A stretch of 64,000 nucleotides of DNA from Mycobacterium shinjukuense (GCF_010730055.1 NZ_AP022575.1:992001-1056000); one strand, 5' to 3'; shown: positions 25,226 to 34,345, counted from the stretch's first letter. Notes: generated by a model not told the origin, from the letters alone. A program made the numbers and translations.

Positions 25226-27265
25226 GTGACCGCTCCGGACCCGCTCAGTTCGTGCCGCCGGGGCGGGTCACTGCGGCCGGGCGAATTGGCGCAAGCGTCG
25301 GTGATGGCGGCGCTGTGCGCGGTGACCGCGATCATCTCCGTCGTCGTCCCGTTCGCCGCCGGATTGGCGTTGCTGGGCACCGTCCCGATGGGGTTGCTGG
25401 CCTTTCGCTACCGGCCGCGCGTGCTGGTGGCCGCGACGGTCGCCGCCGGGGTCATTTCCTTCCTGATCGCCGGGCTGGGCGGTTTCATGGCGGTCGCCCA
25501 CAGTGCCTACAGCGGTGGGTTGACCGGCATCGTCAAACGCCAGCGCCGGGGCACGCCCGTGGTGATCGCCTCGTCTTTGATCGCCGGCCTGGCGTTCGGC
25601 GCCGCCATGGTCGGCTTGTTGGTCGTCATGGCGAGGTTGCGGCACCTGATTTTCGAGGTACTGACCGCGAATGTGAACGGGATCGCCGCCACGCTGGTCC
25701 GGCTGCGCCAGCCCGATGCCGCCGACGGCTTGCGGCGGTGTTTCGCCGGGGCGCTGCACCACTGGCCGTGGGTGGTGCTCGGCTATTTCGCCATCTGGAT
25801 CATGATCGTGTCGCTGATCGGGTGGTGGGCGTTGTCGCGCTTGTTGGAGCGCATGCGCGGCATCCCCGACGTGCACATGCTGGACGCCCCGGCCGGCGAG
25901 CAACCGGGTGCCCCGATCGGTCCGGTGCCGGTGCGGTTGGGCCGGGTGCGGTTCCGGTACCCCGGCGCCGGCCAAGACGCGTTGCGCGAGGTCAGCCTGG
26001 ACGTCCGGGTCGGCGAACACGTGGCGATCACCGGCGCGAACGGGTCCGGCAAGACCACGTTGATGCTGATCCTGGCCGGTCGGGAACCGACGTCGGGCAC
26101 CGTGGACCGTCCGGGCGCGGTGGGTTTGGGCCGGCTGGGCGGCACGGCGATTGTTCTGCAGCATCCCGAAAGCCAGGTCTTGGGCACTCGGGTTGCCGAC
26201 GACGTGGTGTGGGGGCTGCCGCCGGGCACCACGATCGATGTCGACCGCTTGCTGCGCGAGGTCGGCCTGCAGGCACTGGCCGAACGCGACACCGGAAGCC
26301 TGTCCGGCGGTGAGCTGCAGCGTCTTGCGCTGGCAGCGGCCTTGGCCCGGGAGCCGGCGCTGCTCATCGCCGACGAGGTCACCACCATGGTCGACCAGCG
26401 GGGCCGGGATGCGCTGCTGGGTGTGCTGTCGGGCCTGACGAAGCGGCACCGCACTGCGCTGGTGCACATCACGCACTACAACAGCGAGGCCGAATCCGCG
26501 GATCGCACCATCAACCTCAGCGATTCGCCGGACAACACCGACACGGTCGAGACGGTGACCGCGTCGCGGCCAGCGGAGGATCACCGCGAGCATCAGCCGG
26601 TGCTGGAAGTCGTCGGCGTTGGCCACGAATACGGCAGCGGCACCCCGTGGGCCAAGACCGCGTTGCGCGATATCGACTTCGTGGTGCAGCAGGGCGACGG
26701 GGTGCTGATCCATGGTGGCAATGGGTCGGGCAAGTCGACGCTGGCCTGGATCATGGCCGGGCTGACGATTCCCACGACCGGCGCCTGCCTCCTTGACGGG
26801 CGGCCCACCCACGAGCAGGTCGGCGCGGTCGCGTTGTCGTTCCAGGCGGCCCGGCTGCAGTTGCTGCGCAGCCGCGTCGACCTGGAAGTTGCCTCCGCGG
26901 CAGGTTTTTCGCCGCGGGACGAAGACCGGGTGGCCGCGGCCCTGGGCGTGGTGGGGCTGGATCCCACGCTGGGCACGCGGCGCATCGACCAGCTCAGCGG
27001 GGGCCAGATGCGCCGGGTGGTGCTGGCCGGATTGTTGGCCCGGTCGCCCCGGGCGTTGATCCTCGACGAGCCGCTGGCGGGGCTGGACGCCGGCAGTCAG
27101 CGCGGCCTGTTGCGGCTGCTGGCCGACCTGCGCCGGCAACGGGGTTTGACGGTGGTGGTCATCTCCCACGACTTCGCCGGGATGGACGAGCTGTGCCCGC
27201 GCACCCTGCATCTGCGCGACGGGGCGCTGGCATCCGCGTCGCCGGCGACGGGGGGCGTGCCGTGA
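25226..27265 (+). CDS. ECF-type transporter: membrane domain fused to two ATPases, Rv2326c-like
   Basis: A 679-residue fusion. Residues 20-215 form about six membrane helices of DUF2232 type, resembling an ECF substrate-binding (S) component. Two ABC ATPase domains follow. The first has Walker A GANGSGKTTL near 270, LSGGELQRLAL near 365 and Walker B LLIADEV. The second has GGNGSGKSTLAW near 500, LSGGQMRRVVL near 590 and LILDEPLAGLD. With the next gene (T component) this makes a complete uptake system in two genes. The GTG at 25226 matches the recalled orthologue N terminus (TAPDP...). Substrate unknown; vitamins or metals are typical. Confidence 0.92.
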   Translation: MTAPDPLSSCRRGGSLRPGELAQASVMAALCAVTAIISVVVPFAAGLALLGTVPMGLLAFRYRPRVLVAATVAAGVISFLIAGLGGFMAVAHSAYSGGLTGIVKRQRRGTPVVIASSLIAGLAFGAAMVGLLVVMARLRHLIFEVLTANVNGIAATLVRLRQPDAADGLRRCFAGALHHWPWVVLGYFAIWIMIVSLIGWWALSRLLERMRGIPDVHMLDAPAGEQPGAPIGPVPVRLGRVRFRYPGAGQDALREVSLDVRVGEHVAITGANGSGKTTLMLILAGREPTSGTVDRPGAVGLGRLGGTAIVLQHPESQVLGTRVADDVVWGLPPGTTIDVDRLLREVGLQALAERDTGSLSGGELQRLALAAALAREPALLIADEVTTMVDQRGRDALLGVLSGLTKRHRTALVHITHYNSEAESADRTINLSDSPDNTDTVETVTASRPAEDHREHQPVLEVVGVGHEYGSGTPWAKTALRDIDFVVQQGDGVLIHGGNGSGKSTLAWIMAGLTIPTTGACLLDGRPTHEQVGAVALSFQAARLQLLRSRVDLEVASAAGFSPRDEDRVAAALGVVGLDPTLGTRRIDQLSGGQMRRVVLAGLLARSPRALILDEPLAGLDAGSQRGLLRLLADLRRQRGLTVVVISHDFAGMDELCPRTLHLRDGALASASPATGGVP

Positions 27266-28086
27266 CGGGCACCCGCCGGCCCCCGCGCCCGGTCGTGCTG
27301 CTGCTGCCGGTGCCGGGCGGGTCGGCCATCCACGACCTGTGGGCCGGCACCAAACTGCTTGTGGTATTCGGCATTTCGGTGCTGCTGACGTTCTATCCGG
27401 GATGGGTGACGATCGGGATGGCGGCGGCCCTGGTGGCGACGGCCGCGTGGATCGCACACATTCCGCGTGGTGCGCTGCCGTCGGTTCCTCGCTGGCTGTG
27501 GATCGTGCTCGGCATTGGCGGTGTGACGGCCGCGCTGGCCGGCGGCGCTCCGCTGATATCGGTGGCCGGGGTCGAGTTTGGACTCGGCGGCGCGTTGCAC
27601 TTTCTGCGGATCACCGCGTTGTCGATCGTGCTGCTCGCGCTGGGAGCGTTGGTGTCCTGGACCACCAACGTCGCCGAAATCGGGCCTGCGGTGGCGACGT
27701 TGGGCCGGCCGTTGCGGGTGTTTCGGATCCCGGTCGACGAGTGGGCGGTGGCGCTGGCGCTGGCGCTGCGCGCCTTCCCGATGTTGATCGACGAATTCCA
27801 GGTGCTCTACGCCGCGCGCCGGCTGCGCCCCAAACGGATACCCCGAAGCCGCAAGGCTCGTCGCCAGCGGCACGCGCGCGAGCTGATCGACCTGCTGGCG
27901 GCCGCGATGACGGTGACGTTGCGGCGGGCGGACGAGATGGGCGACGCGATCACCGCCCGCGGCGGCACCGGTCAGCTGTCCGCGCGGCCGGTGCGGCCGA
28001 GGATCGCGGACTGGGTGACCCTGGGGGTCACCGCGGTGGCCGGCGGCGCGGCGGTGGCAATCGAGTTGATCTGCCACCTCACGTAG
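27262..28086 (+). CDS. ECF transporter T component (CbiQ-like), Rv2325c-like
   Basis: A 274-residue energy-coupling membrane protein with five to six helices (LLVVFGISVLLTFYPGWVTIG, LWIVLGIGGVTAALAG and others). The coupling motifs that contact the ATPases are present: ALRAFPMLIDEFQVLYAARRLR near 195 and TLRRADEMGDAITARGG near 235, each with the Ala-Arg-Gly type box. The GTG start overlaps the upstream stop by four bases (GTGA), so translation is coupled. Confidence 0.92.
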   Translation: MTGTRRPPRPVVLLLPVPGGSAIHDLWAGTKLLVVFGISVLLTFYPGWVTIGMAAALVATAAWIAHIPRGALPSVPRWLWIVLGIGGVTAALAGGAPLISVAGVEFGLGGALHFLRITALSIVLLALGALVSWTTNVAEIGPAVATLGRPLRVFRIPVDEWAVALALALRAFPMLIDEFQVLYAARRLRPKRIPRSRKARRQRHARELIDLLAAAMTVTLRRADEMGDAITARGGTGQLSARPVRPRIADWVTLGVTAVAGGAAVAIELICHLT

Positions 28087-28103
28087 GGCGCGCGGCGGGC
28101 CGG

Positions 28104-28454
28104 TCAGGGCCGGCTGCGGTCGATGAGGTTGGACACCACGACGATGCTTTCGCTGCGTTCGACGTCAGCGCTTGACCGGATGCGCTCTAGGGCCGCCTCC
28201 AGGTGGCGCATGTCGCGGGCGAGCACGTGCAGGATCGCGTCGGAGGCGCCGGTCACCGTCGCCGCGCTGATCACCTCGGGGATGTCCACCCACGCCGCCC
28301 GCAGCTGATCGGGGGCGATCCTGCCGTGGCAACACGTTGTGCTTCCCTGTGCCGCAACGGGTTTCGCCGCACAGTTGCGCGAGGCGGGTTTCCAGCCGGT
28401 CGGCGTGGATCTGTCTGAGCTGCTCAAGGGCGGCGGATCGGTAAAGTGCTGCAC
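28104..28454 (-). pseudogene. AsnC/Lrp-family regulator remnant, Rv2324-like
   Basis: The C-terminal ligand-binding domain is readable at 28104-28319: WVDIPEVISAATVTGASDAIL, ARDMRHLEAALERI and ESIVVVSNLIDR match Lrp/AsnC proteins. Upstream the frame continues to 28454 but shows no helix-turn-helix, and no other frame restores one. The DNA-binding half is therefore lost or scrambled. In M. tuberculosis the gene here (Rv2324) is followed by ddaH and rocD; these are absent, and the permease rocE follows directly. The product, if made, could not act as a normal repressor. Confidence 0.7.
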
Positions 28455-28536
28455 GCTGGAGCTCCACCCATGACGATTCGCTGCCGGGTTGCCGCGGATA
28501 CGTCACAATCAGCTGATCCAGCGACAGGAGGCGCAA

Positions 28537-29991
28537 GTGCCGGCAACTTCGACCAGCCTCAAGGAGCAACTGCTGCGGCGCCGTCCGGTGGACGGCGCTC
28601 ATCTCGTGCCCGGGGGTGCGGGCAGCCTCAAGCGCAGTTTCGGCACGTTTCAGCTGACCATGTTCGGGGTTGGCTCGACGATCGGTACCGGGATCTTCTT
28701 CGTGCTGGCGGAGGCGGTGCCGGAGGCCGGCCCCGGGGTGATCGTCTCGTTCGTCATCGCTGGCTTGGCGGCCGGGCTCGCGGCCATCTGCTACGCCGAA
28801 TTGGCTTCGGCGGTACCCGTTTCGGGCTCGTCGTACTCCTACGCGTACGCCACGCTCGGTGAGGCGGTGGCGATGTGTGTGGCCGCATGCCTGCTGCTGG
28901 AATACGGGGTGGCCACCGCGGCGGTCGCGGTGGGCTGGAGCGGCTACGTCAATAAGCTGCTGACCAACGTGTTCGGATTCCAGTTGCCGCAGGCGTTGTC
29001 GGTCGCGCCGTGGGACTGGGAGCCGGGGCAACAGCACGGCTATGTGAACCTGCCGGCGGTCGTCCTGATCGGACTGTGCGCGCTGCTGCTGATCCGGGGG
29101 GTCAGCGAGTCGGCGACGGTGAACACGGTCATGGTGCTGATCAAGCTCGCCGTGCTGGGCATGTTCGTGCTCATCGCGCTCAGCGCCTATCAGGGCGATC
29201 ATTTCAAGGACTTTGCCCCCTTCGGCGGCACCGGCATCGGTGCGGCGGCCGGGACGATCTTCTTCTCGTTCATCGGCTTGGATGCCGTGTCGACCGCGGG
29301 GGAGGAGGTCAAGAACCCGCAACAGACCTTGCCGCGGGCACTGATTGCGGCGCTGTTCGTCGTCACCGGGGTCTATGTGCTGGTCGCGTTCGCCGCGTTG
29401 GGCACCCAGCCGTGGCAGGATTTCGCCGGTCAGGAGGAGGCCGGGCTGGCCACCATCCTCGACAACGTCACGCACGGGCGCTGGGCGAGCACCGTTTTGG
29501 CGGCGGGCGCGGTGATCTCGATCTTCACGGTCACCCTGGTCACCCTGTACGGGCAGACCCGCATCCTGTTCGCGATGGGTCGCGACGGGCTGCTGCCAGC
29601 GCCGTTCGCGGCGGTGAATCCGCGCACGCTGACCCCGGTGAACAACACGGTGATCGTGGCGCTCGTCGCCTCGATCCTGGCCGCATTCGTACCGCTGGGC
29701 CACCTGGCAGACATGGTGTCCATCGGCACCCTGACGGCGTTCATCGTGGTGTCGGTCGGGGTGATCATCCTGCGGGTGCGTCGGCCCGATCTGCCGCGCG
29801 GGTTCCGCGTGCCCGGTTACCCCGTCACCCCCGTGCTGTCGGTGCTGGCCTGCGGCTACCTGCTGGGCAGCCTGCACTGGTATACCTGGGTCGCGTTCGC
29901 CGGATGGGTGGCCGTGGCATTGACCTACTACCTGGTGTGGGGTCGGCGCCACAGCGCGCTCAACGAGGTAGCGCATGAGGACATGCCGTGA
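28537..29991 (+). CDS. rocE: Cationic amino acid permease RocE
   Basis: A 484-residue APC-family transporter with about 12-14 helices. Motifs include FGVGSTIGTGIFFVLAE near 45 (the G-x-G helix break of TM1), ICYAELASAVPVSGSSYSYAY near 85-105 and FFSFIGLDAVSTAGEEVKNPQ near 245. The YTWVAFAGWVAVALTYYL helix is near the end. The GTG at 28537 has AGGAGG five bases before it. It is predicted to import arginine or ornithine, by orthology to Rv2320c. The adjacent degradation genes ddaH/rocD are missing here. The stop overlaps the next start. Confidence 0.9.
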   Translation: MPATSTSLKEQLLRRRPVDGAHLVPGGAGSLKRSFGTFQLTMFGVGSTIGTGIFFVLAEAVPEAGPGVIVSFVIAGLAAGLAAICYAELASAVPVSGSSYSYAYATLGEAVAMCVAACLLLEYGVATAAVAVGWSGYVNKLLTNVFGFQLPQALSVAPWDWEPGQQHGYVNLPAVVLIGLCALLLIRGVSESATVNTVMVLIKLAVLGMFVLIALSAYQGDHFKDFAPFGGTGIGAAAGTIFFSFIGLDAVSTAGEEVKNPQQTLPRALIAALFVVTGVYVLVAFAALGTQPWQDFAGQEEAGLATILDNVTHGRWASTVLAAGAVISIFTVTLVTLYGQTRILFAMGRDGLLPAPFAAVNPRTLTPVNNTVIVALVASILAAFVPLGHLADMVSIGTLTAFIVVSVGVIILRVRRPDLPRGFRVPGYPVTPVLSVLACGYLLGSLHWYTWVAFAGWVAVALTYYLVWGRRHSALNEVAHEDMP

Positions 29992-30866
29992 CCGTCGTGG
30001 TGGGCTACCTGGCCGGTCGCGTCGGCCCGTCGGCGCTGCACCTGGGAGTCCGTGCGGCCCGGACGCTCAAGACCGCGCTGATCGTGGCGACCATCGTGCC
30101 GAAGGCGTGGCCGACGCCGTCGATGGCCCGGGTGGACGCCGAATACCAGCAATGGGCGGATCGGCTGGCCGCCGACTCGGCCGACGAGGCCCAGCGTTAC
30201 CTGCAGACACTGGCCGACGGGGTCGAGGTCAGCTACCACCACAGCGCCCACCGGTCGGTGTCGGGCGGACTGATCGAACTGGTTTCGGAGGTCAACGCCG
30301 ACATGCTGGTGCTGGGATCATTCCCCGGCGGTCGCCGGGCTCGGGTGCTGATCGGCTCGACCGCCGACTGGCTGTTGCATTCGTCGCCGGTGCCGGTGGC
30401 CGTCAGCCCTCGCCAGTACCGCTCGCACGCCACCCGGCTGACCAGACTGACGTGCGGCTATTCGGCGACCTCGCAGGCCGTTGACGTGGTGCGGCGATGC
30501 TCTGAGTTGGCCAACCGGTTCGGGGTGCCGTTGCGGGTGATCACCTTCGCGGCCCGGGGCCGCACGATGTATCCGCCGGAGGTGGGGCTACACGCCGAGT
30601 CGTGGGTGTTGGAGTCGTGGGCGGCGCAGGCCTGGGAAATGCTGGACAGACTCAGAACCGACGGTGTGGTTAGCGACGACGTCGTGCTGCAAGTGGTCAC
30701 CGGAAACGGCTGGCAGCAGGCGCTTGACACGACGGACTGGGAGGACGGCGAGATCCTGGCGTTGGGCACGTCAGCCCGCGGCGATATCGCCCGGGTCTTC
30801 CTCGGCTCGCACAGTGGCAAGATCATCCGCCACAGCCCGGTGCCGGTGCTGGTCCTGCCCGGCTAA
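29988..30866 (+). CDS. Universal stress protein with two USP domains, Rv2319c-like
   Basis: A 292-residue tandem USP protein. Each domain ends with the nucleotide-loop type motif: LVLGSFPGGRRARVLIGSTADWLLHSSPVPVAV near 105-137 and LALGTSARGDIARVFLGSHSGKIIRHSPVPVLVLPG at the C terminus (both described, not quoted whole in other fields). The G-x2-G-x9-G-S/T pattern suggests ATP binding. The GTG start overlaps the rocE stop by four bases. A USP coupled to a permease suggests regulation of transport, but this is inference. Confidence 0.9.
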   Translation: MTVVVGYLAGRVGPSALHLGVRAARTLKTALIVATIVPKAWPTPSMARVDAEYQQWADRLAADSADEAQRYLQTLADGVEVSYHHSAHRSVSGGLIELVSEVNADMLVLGSFPGGRRARVLIGSTADWLLHSSPVPVAVSPRQYRSHATRLTRLTCGYSATSQAVDVVRRCSELANRFGVPLRVITFAARGRTMYPPEVGLHAESWVLESWAAQAWEMLDRLRTDGVVSDDVVLQVVTGNGWQQALDTTDWEDGEILALGTSARGDIARVFLGSHSGKIIRHSPVPVLVLPG

Positions 30867-30940
30867 GGCTTGGGTGTCGGTTGGGCTGGGGCCGGCTGTG
30901 ACCCGGTTCGGCATCTGGGGATTCCGGGCATGCCGCGGCG

Positions 30941-31537
30941 TCAGCCGGCGAACGTCCCGGTGAGCCGAGCCTGCGTGGTGGCGGCCTCTGCGATCGCCTG
31001 CGCCGCCTGCACTCCCGTCGATCCTGGCGGCAATCGGAACGCCGCAGGCAGCTGGTAGAGGGTAAACCGGTAGTGATGTGTGCCCGTGCCCTCCGGTGGG
31101 CACGGGCCGAAGTATCCTTGCCGACCGCCCGAATTCGGCAGGCTGTGACCGCCATCCGGAGTCTGGCCGTCCGCCGTGGCACCCGGGCCAGGGGCGATCC
31201 CGGTCACGATCCAGTGCACGTACAGGCCACCGACCGCGTCCGGATCATCGACGACCAGTGCGAGTTCGGCCGCGCCCGAAGGGGCCGTCCATGTCAAAGG
31301 CGGCGCGACATTGGCCCCCTTGCAGCTGTATTGCGCCGGGATCGGCGCGCCGTCAGAGAACGCGGGACTGCTGATCGTCAATGACTCGGTGGCGGGCGCA
31401 GGCGTAGTCCCTCTGACGGTCGTCGCTTTCGGCCCGTACGGCAACCGCTCCGGACCGCCACCATCGCCACCGCAGCCGGCCAGAGCTGCCAAGAATGCCA
31501 GCCCGGCAACGGCCACGATGTTGCTGTGAAGGATCAC
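30941..31537 (-). CDS. lppC: YbhB/YbcL (PEBP)-family lipoprotein LppC
   Basis: A 198-residue lipoprotein of the Raf-kinase-inhibitor-like family. The signal ends in LAALAGC (Cys22). The PEBP pocket motifs are visible: CKGANVAPPLTW, ELALVVDDPDAVGGLYVHWIVTG near 92-114, and GRQGYFGPCPPEGTGTHHYRFTLY near 138-160. PEBP proteins bind phosphorylated or anionic ligands; the ligand here is unknown. It could be the Rv1910c rather than Rv1911c orthologue. The ATG overlaps the fadB5 stop by four bases. Confidence 0.82.
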   Translation of the reverse strand: MILHSNIVAVAGLAFLAALAGCGGDGGGPERLPYGPKATTVRGTTPAPATESLTISSPAFSDGAPIPAQYSCKGANVAPPLTWTAPSGAAELALVVDDPDAVGGLYVHWIVTGIAPGPGATADGQTPDGGHSLPNSGGRQGYFGPCPPEGTGTHHYRFTLYQLPAAFRLPPGSTGVQAAQAIAEAATTQARLTGTFAG

Positions 31538-32538
31538 GGCACCAACACGACCTTTCCGAAGTTCTCTCGCCCCGCCAGAATCTGGTGAGCCCTAGGAGCG
31601 TCGGCGAAGGGCACGGCCGCATGAACGATCGGCGAGATCGTCCCGTCGTCGAGTGCCTGGGTCAGCGGCGTGATCCACGGCTCGAGCGTGCCCCGGTCAT
31701 CCCACAACCGCAGCATGTTCAGGCCGATCACCGCCTTCGACTCCTCGAGTTGTTTCATCAGGTTGAAGCCGCGCACCATGAACAACGCGTGCGGAGCCAC
31801 GCGGCGCAAAGATCGGCGCTCGCCCTGCTGCATGTTCGAAATCCCGTAGCCGACAAGTCTTCCGCCCGGGCGCAGCAGGTGATAGGACCGTCGCAAAGAG
31901 GTGCCGCCGAGTGGGTCGAGCACCAGATCGTACCGGCCCAAACCCTGCCACCAGCCGTCACGGCGGTAGTCGATTGCGCGATCAACACCCAACTCGGCCA
32001 GCCTCTGGTGCTTGCCCGGCGATGCGGTGCCGTGCACTTCGGCCCCGGCGGCCTTGGCGAATTGGATCGCCGCAATGCCGACGCCGCCGGCGGCGGCGTG
32101 CACCAGCACCCGTTCGCCGGTGCGCAGCGACCCGTAGCCGTGCAGTGCCGCCCACGCGGTCGCGTAGTTGACCGGGACTGCGGCGCCCTGTTCGAAGCTC
32201 ATCGTATCGGGCAGCACCGCCGCGTCGGTGGCGGCCACGTTGACCATTTCGGAGTAGCCACCAAAGCGCGTTCCAGCCAGGACGCGTTGGCCGACCCGAT
32301 TGGGATCCACACTGTCGCCGACGGCTTCGACCGTTCCGGCGACTTCGTAGCCGACCACCGCGGGAAGTTTCGGCGCGTCGGGATACAACCCGACGCGGGC
32401 GAGGTGGTCAGCGAAATTGACTCCCGCAGCGTGAACGACGACCCGCAGCTGACCGGGGCCCGGTGGCGGCGGGTCGGGCCGCTGCTGCACCTGTAGGACC
32501 GATGAGTCGCCATGTTTGGTGATGACGACCGCGCGCAT
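31534..32538 (-). CDS. fadB5: Zinc-free quinone oxidoreductase-like MDR protein FadB5
   Basis: A 334-residue medium-chain dehydrogenase/reductase. The N-terminal part has HAAGVNFADHLARVGLYP near 38, and the nucleotide-binding motif AAAGGVGIAAIQFA is near 145-158. The zinc-ligand cysteines are absent, as in quinone reductases. The C terminus has AHQILAGRENFGKVVLVP. The ATG at 32538 is preceded by AAGGAGG at five bases. The M. tuberculosis orthologue Rv1912c is annotated as an oxidoreductase FadB5; the substrate is unproven. It forms an operon with lppC. Confidence 0.9.
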   Translation of the reverse strand: MRAVVITKHGDSSVLQVQQRPDPPPPGPGQLRVVVHAAGVNFADHLARVGLYPDAPKLPAVVGYEVAGTVEAVGDSVDPNRVGQRVLAGTRFGGYSEMVNVAATDAAVLPDTMSFEQGAAVPVNYATAWAALHGYGSLRTGERVLVHAAAGGVGIAAIQFAKAAGAEVHGTASPGKHQRLAELGVDRAIDYRRDGWWQGLGRYDLVLDPLGGTSLRRSYHLLRPGGRLVGYGISNMQQGERRSLRRVAPHALFMVRGFNLMKQLEESKAVIGLNMLRLWDDRGTLEPWITPLTQALDDGTISPIVHAAVPFADAPRAHQILAGRENFGKVVLVP

Positions 32539-32971
32539 GGTTTCCTCCTTGCCGGGGAACGCTGTGTCAGCGAGGCCTGTCCGCTGTCGGTTGTGCACCC
32601 CGACTCTGAAAGTGCCTCACCAACGTGGGGAAAGCAATGGCGTGCCACCCCGGAGTTTACGAGCGTGTCTCACGTGATTGACTCCGGCGCTCCGGGCCGG
32701 TGCCATCCGACCGACCTCGCGGGCGTCAGCGGGGCCGCGAGCCCGCACGCGTTCTCAACCACTCTCGCTGGCGGCGGACGAACGCTGACATGCCTGGGCG
32801 ATGCACCGACTGGGCTGTCGTCGCTGGCGGGCACCACCACCCGGAATCGACGTCGATGCAGGGGTCGGCGGACTCCAAACACGACGATCCCACTGGCCAC
32901 TGAAACCGCTTGCGCAACGGCACGTTTGCCTGTGGATAACCCTGGTGTGTGTCGGCGAACCGTGATAGCAT
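32539..32971. other. Intergenic region between fadB5 and the 13E12 element
   Basis: About 430 bases with no gene. It must carry the fadB5 promoter on the minus strand. A perfect nine-base DnaA-box match (TGTGGATAA) occurs at 32931 but stands alone, so it is not an origin. The left edge of the 13E12 element is probably in here but cannot be set by eye. Confidence 0.4.
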
Positions 32972-32987
32972 TCGAACATGCATTCGA
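32972..32987 (+). promoter_or_regulatory. LexA (SOS) box over the 13E12 start codon
   Basis: TCGAACATGCATTCGA is one base from the mycobacterial LexA consensus TCGAAC-N4-GTTCGA. It spans the ATG at 32978. REP13E12-family genes in M. tuberculosis are known to carry SOS boxes, so DNA damage should induce this gene. Confidence 0.75.
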
Positions 32988-34345
32988 GTAGCCGGGAGGA
33001 GGTTGTCGCGGTGTTCGACGCCCTCGACACCGCCCTGGGTCGGGCGCTGGAGTTGTCGATCGAGGTGTTGACCACCGGCGAGTGCCTGGCCATGCTGGAA
33101 CGCTGCGAAACGCTGCGCCGCCGCCTGCCCGCCGTCGAGCACCCGTTCATCAACAGGCTCGCCGACCAGGCCGACCCGAGCGAACTGGGCGGCAAACTCC
33201 CCTTCGCGTTGGCCGAGCGGTTGCGCATCACCCGCGGTGAGGCAGCCCGGCGCATCGGCGAGGCCGCCGAGCTGGGGCCGCGGCGGGCGCTGACCGGCCA
33301 ACCCCTGCCGCCGCTGCTGCCCGCCACCGCCGAAGCCCAACGCGCCGGGCGTCTCGGACCCGACCATGTGCGGATCATCCGCGCCTTTCTGCATCAGCTG
33401 CCCAGCGGGGTGGATCTGCCCACCCGGGAGAAGGCCGAAGCCGAACTGGCTCAGTTGGGTGGCCGGTTTCGGCCCGATCAGCTGCACAAGCTGGCCGCCA
33501 AACTCGCCGACTGCCTCAACCCCGACGGCAATTACCGCGACACCGACCGGGCCCGCCGCCGCGGCATCATCCTCGGCAAGCAGGGCGCCGACGGCATGTC
33601 GGCGATCACCGGCTACCTGACCCCCGAAGCCCGCGCCACCCTCGATGCCGTGTTGGCCAAGCTGGCCGCCCCCGGCATGGCCAACCCCGCCGACCCCACC
33701 CCGTGTGTGAGTGGCACCCCGTCACAGGCCGCGATCGAGGCCGACACCCGCAGCGCCGCCCAGCGCAACCACGACGGGTTGCAGGCCGGGCTGCGGGCGC
33801 TGCTGTGCTCGGGGGAGCTGGGCCAACACAACGGGCTGCCCGCGGCGATCATCGTGTCCACCAGCCTGGCCGAGTTGCAATCGGCTGCCGGGCACGCGCT
33901 TACCGGCGGTGGCAGCCTGCTGCCGATGAGCGAGGTGATCCGGCTGGCCGCCCACGCCCACCACTACCTGCGCATCTTCGACCACGGCCGCGAGCTGGCG
34001 CTGTATCACACCAAGCGGCTGGCCTCCCCTGCCCAGCGAATAGTCTTGTACGCCAAGGATCGCGGCTGCTCGTTTCCCAATTGCGATGTGCCGGGCTACC
34101 TCACCGAGGTGCACCATGTCACCGATTATTCCGAGTGCCGAGAGACCGACATCAACAACCTCACCCAGGCCTGCGGCCCGCATCACCAACTGGCCACCAC
34201 CGGCGGATGGGCCACCCGCAAACACCGCGACGGCACCACCGAATGGCTTCCCCCCGCCCACCTCGACCACGCACAACCCAGAACCAATAACTACTTCCAC
34301 CCCGAAAAACTCCTGCACGACGAAGAAGACGAGGACGGTCCGTAG
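32978..34345 (+). CDS. 13E12 repeat-family protein, DUF222 plus HNH nuclease
   Basis: A 455-residue member of the REP13E12 family. The DUF222 region (about 5-330) has HPFINRLADQAD, LRITRGEAARRI and YRDTDRARRRGI. The C-terminal HNH domain reads CSFPNCDVPGYLTEVHHV near 370-388 and NLTQACGPHHQLA near 405, with paired Cys and His metal or catalytic residues. The start may be the ATG at 32978 or the GTG at 33011, which has GGAGGAGG before it. The gene is intact. Such elements are repeated and probably mobile; target and role are unknown. Confidence 0.9.
   Translation: MHSSSREEVVAVFDALDTALGRALELSIEVLTTGECLAMLERCETLRRRLPAVEHPFINRLADQADPSELGGKLPFALAERLRITRGEAARRIGEAAELGPRRALTGQPLPPLLPATAEAQRAGRLGPDHVRIIRAFLHQLPSGVDLPTREKAEAELAQLGGRFRPDQLHKLAAKLADCLNPDGNYRDTDRARRRGIILGKQGADGMSAITGYLTPEARATLDAVLAKLAAPGMANPADPTPCVSGTPSQAAIEADTRSAAQRNHDGLQAGLRALLCSGELGQHNGLPAAIIVSTSLAELQSAAGHALTGGGSLLPMSEVIRLAAHAHHYLRIFDHGRELALYHTKRLASPAQRIVLYAKDRGCSFPNCDVPGYLTEVHHVTDYSECRETDINNLTQACGPHHQLATTGGWATRKHRDGTTEWLPPAHLDHAQPRTNNYFHPEKLLHDEEDEDGP

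Noticed and set aside
28165..29976. A 603-codon frame antisense to rocE
   Set aside because: Typical high-GC shadow of the permease gene; the hydrophobic helices and overlaps support the plus strand.
32931..32939. Perfect DnaA-box match upstream of the 13E12 gene (another inside the thioester-domain gene at 14872)
   Set aside because: Single sites without clustering, AT-rich unwinding element or dnaA/dnaN neighbours, so not an origin.
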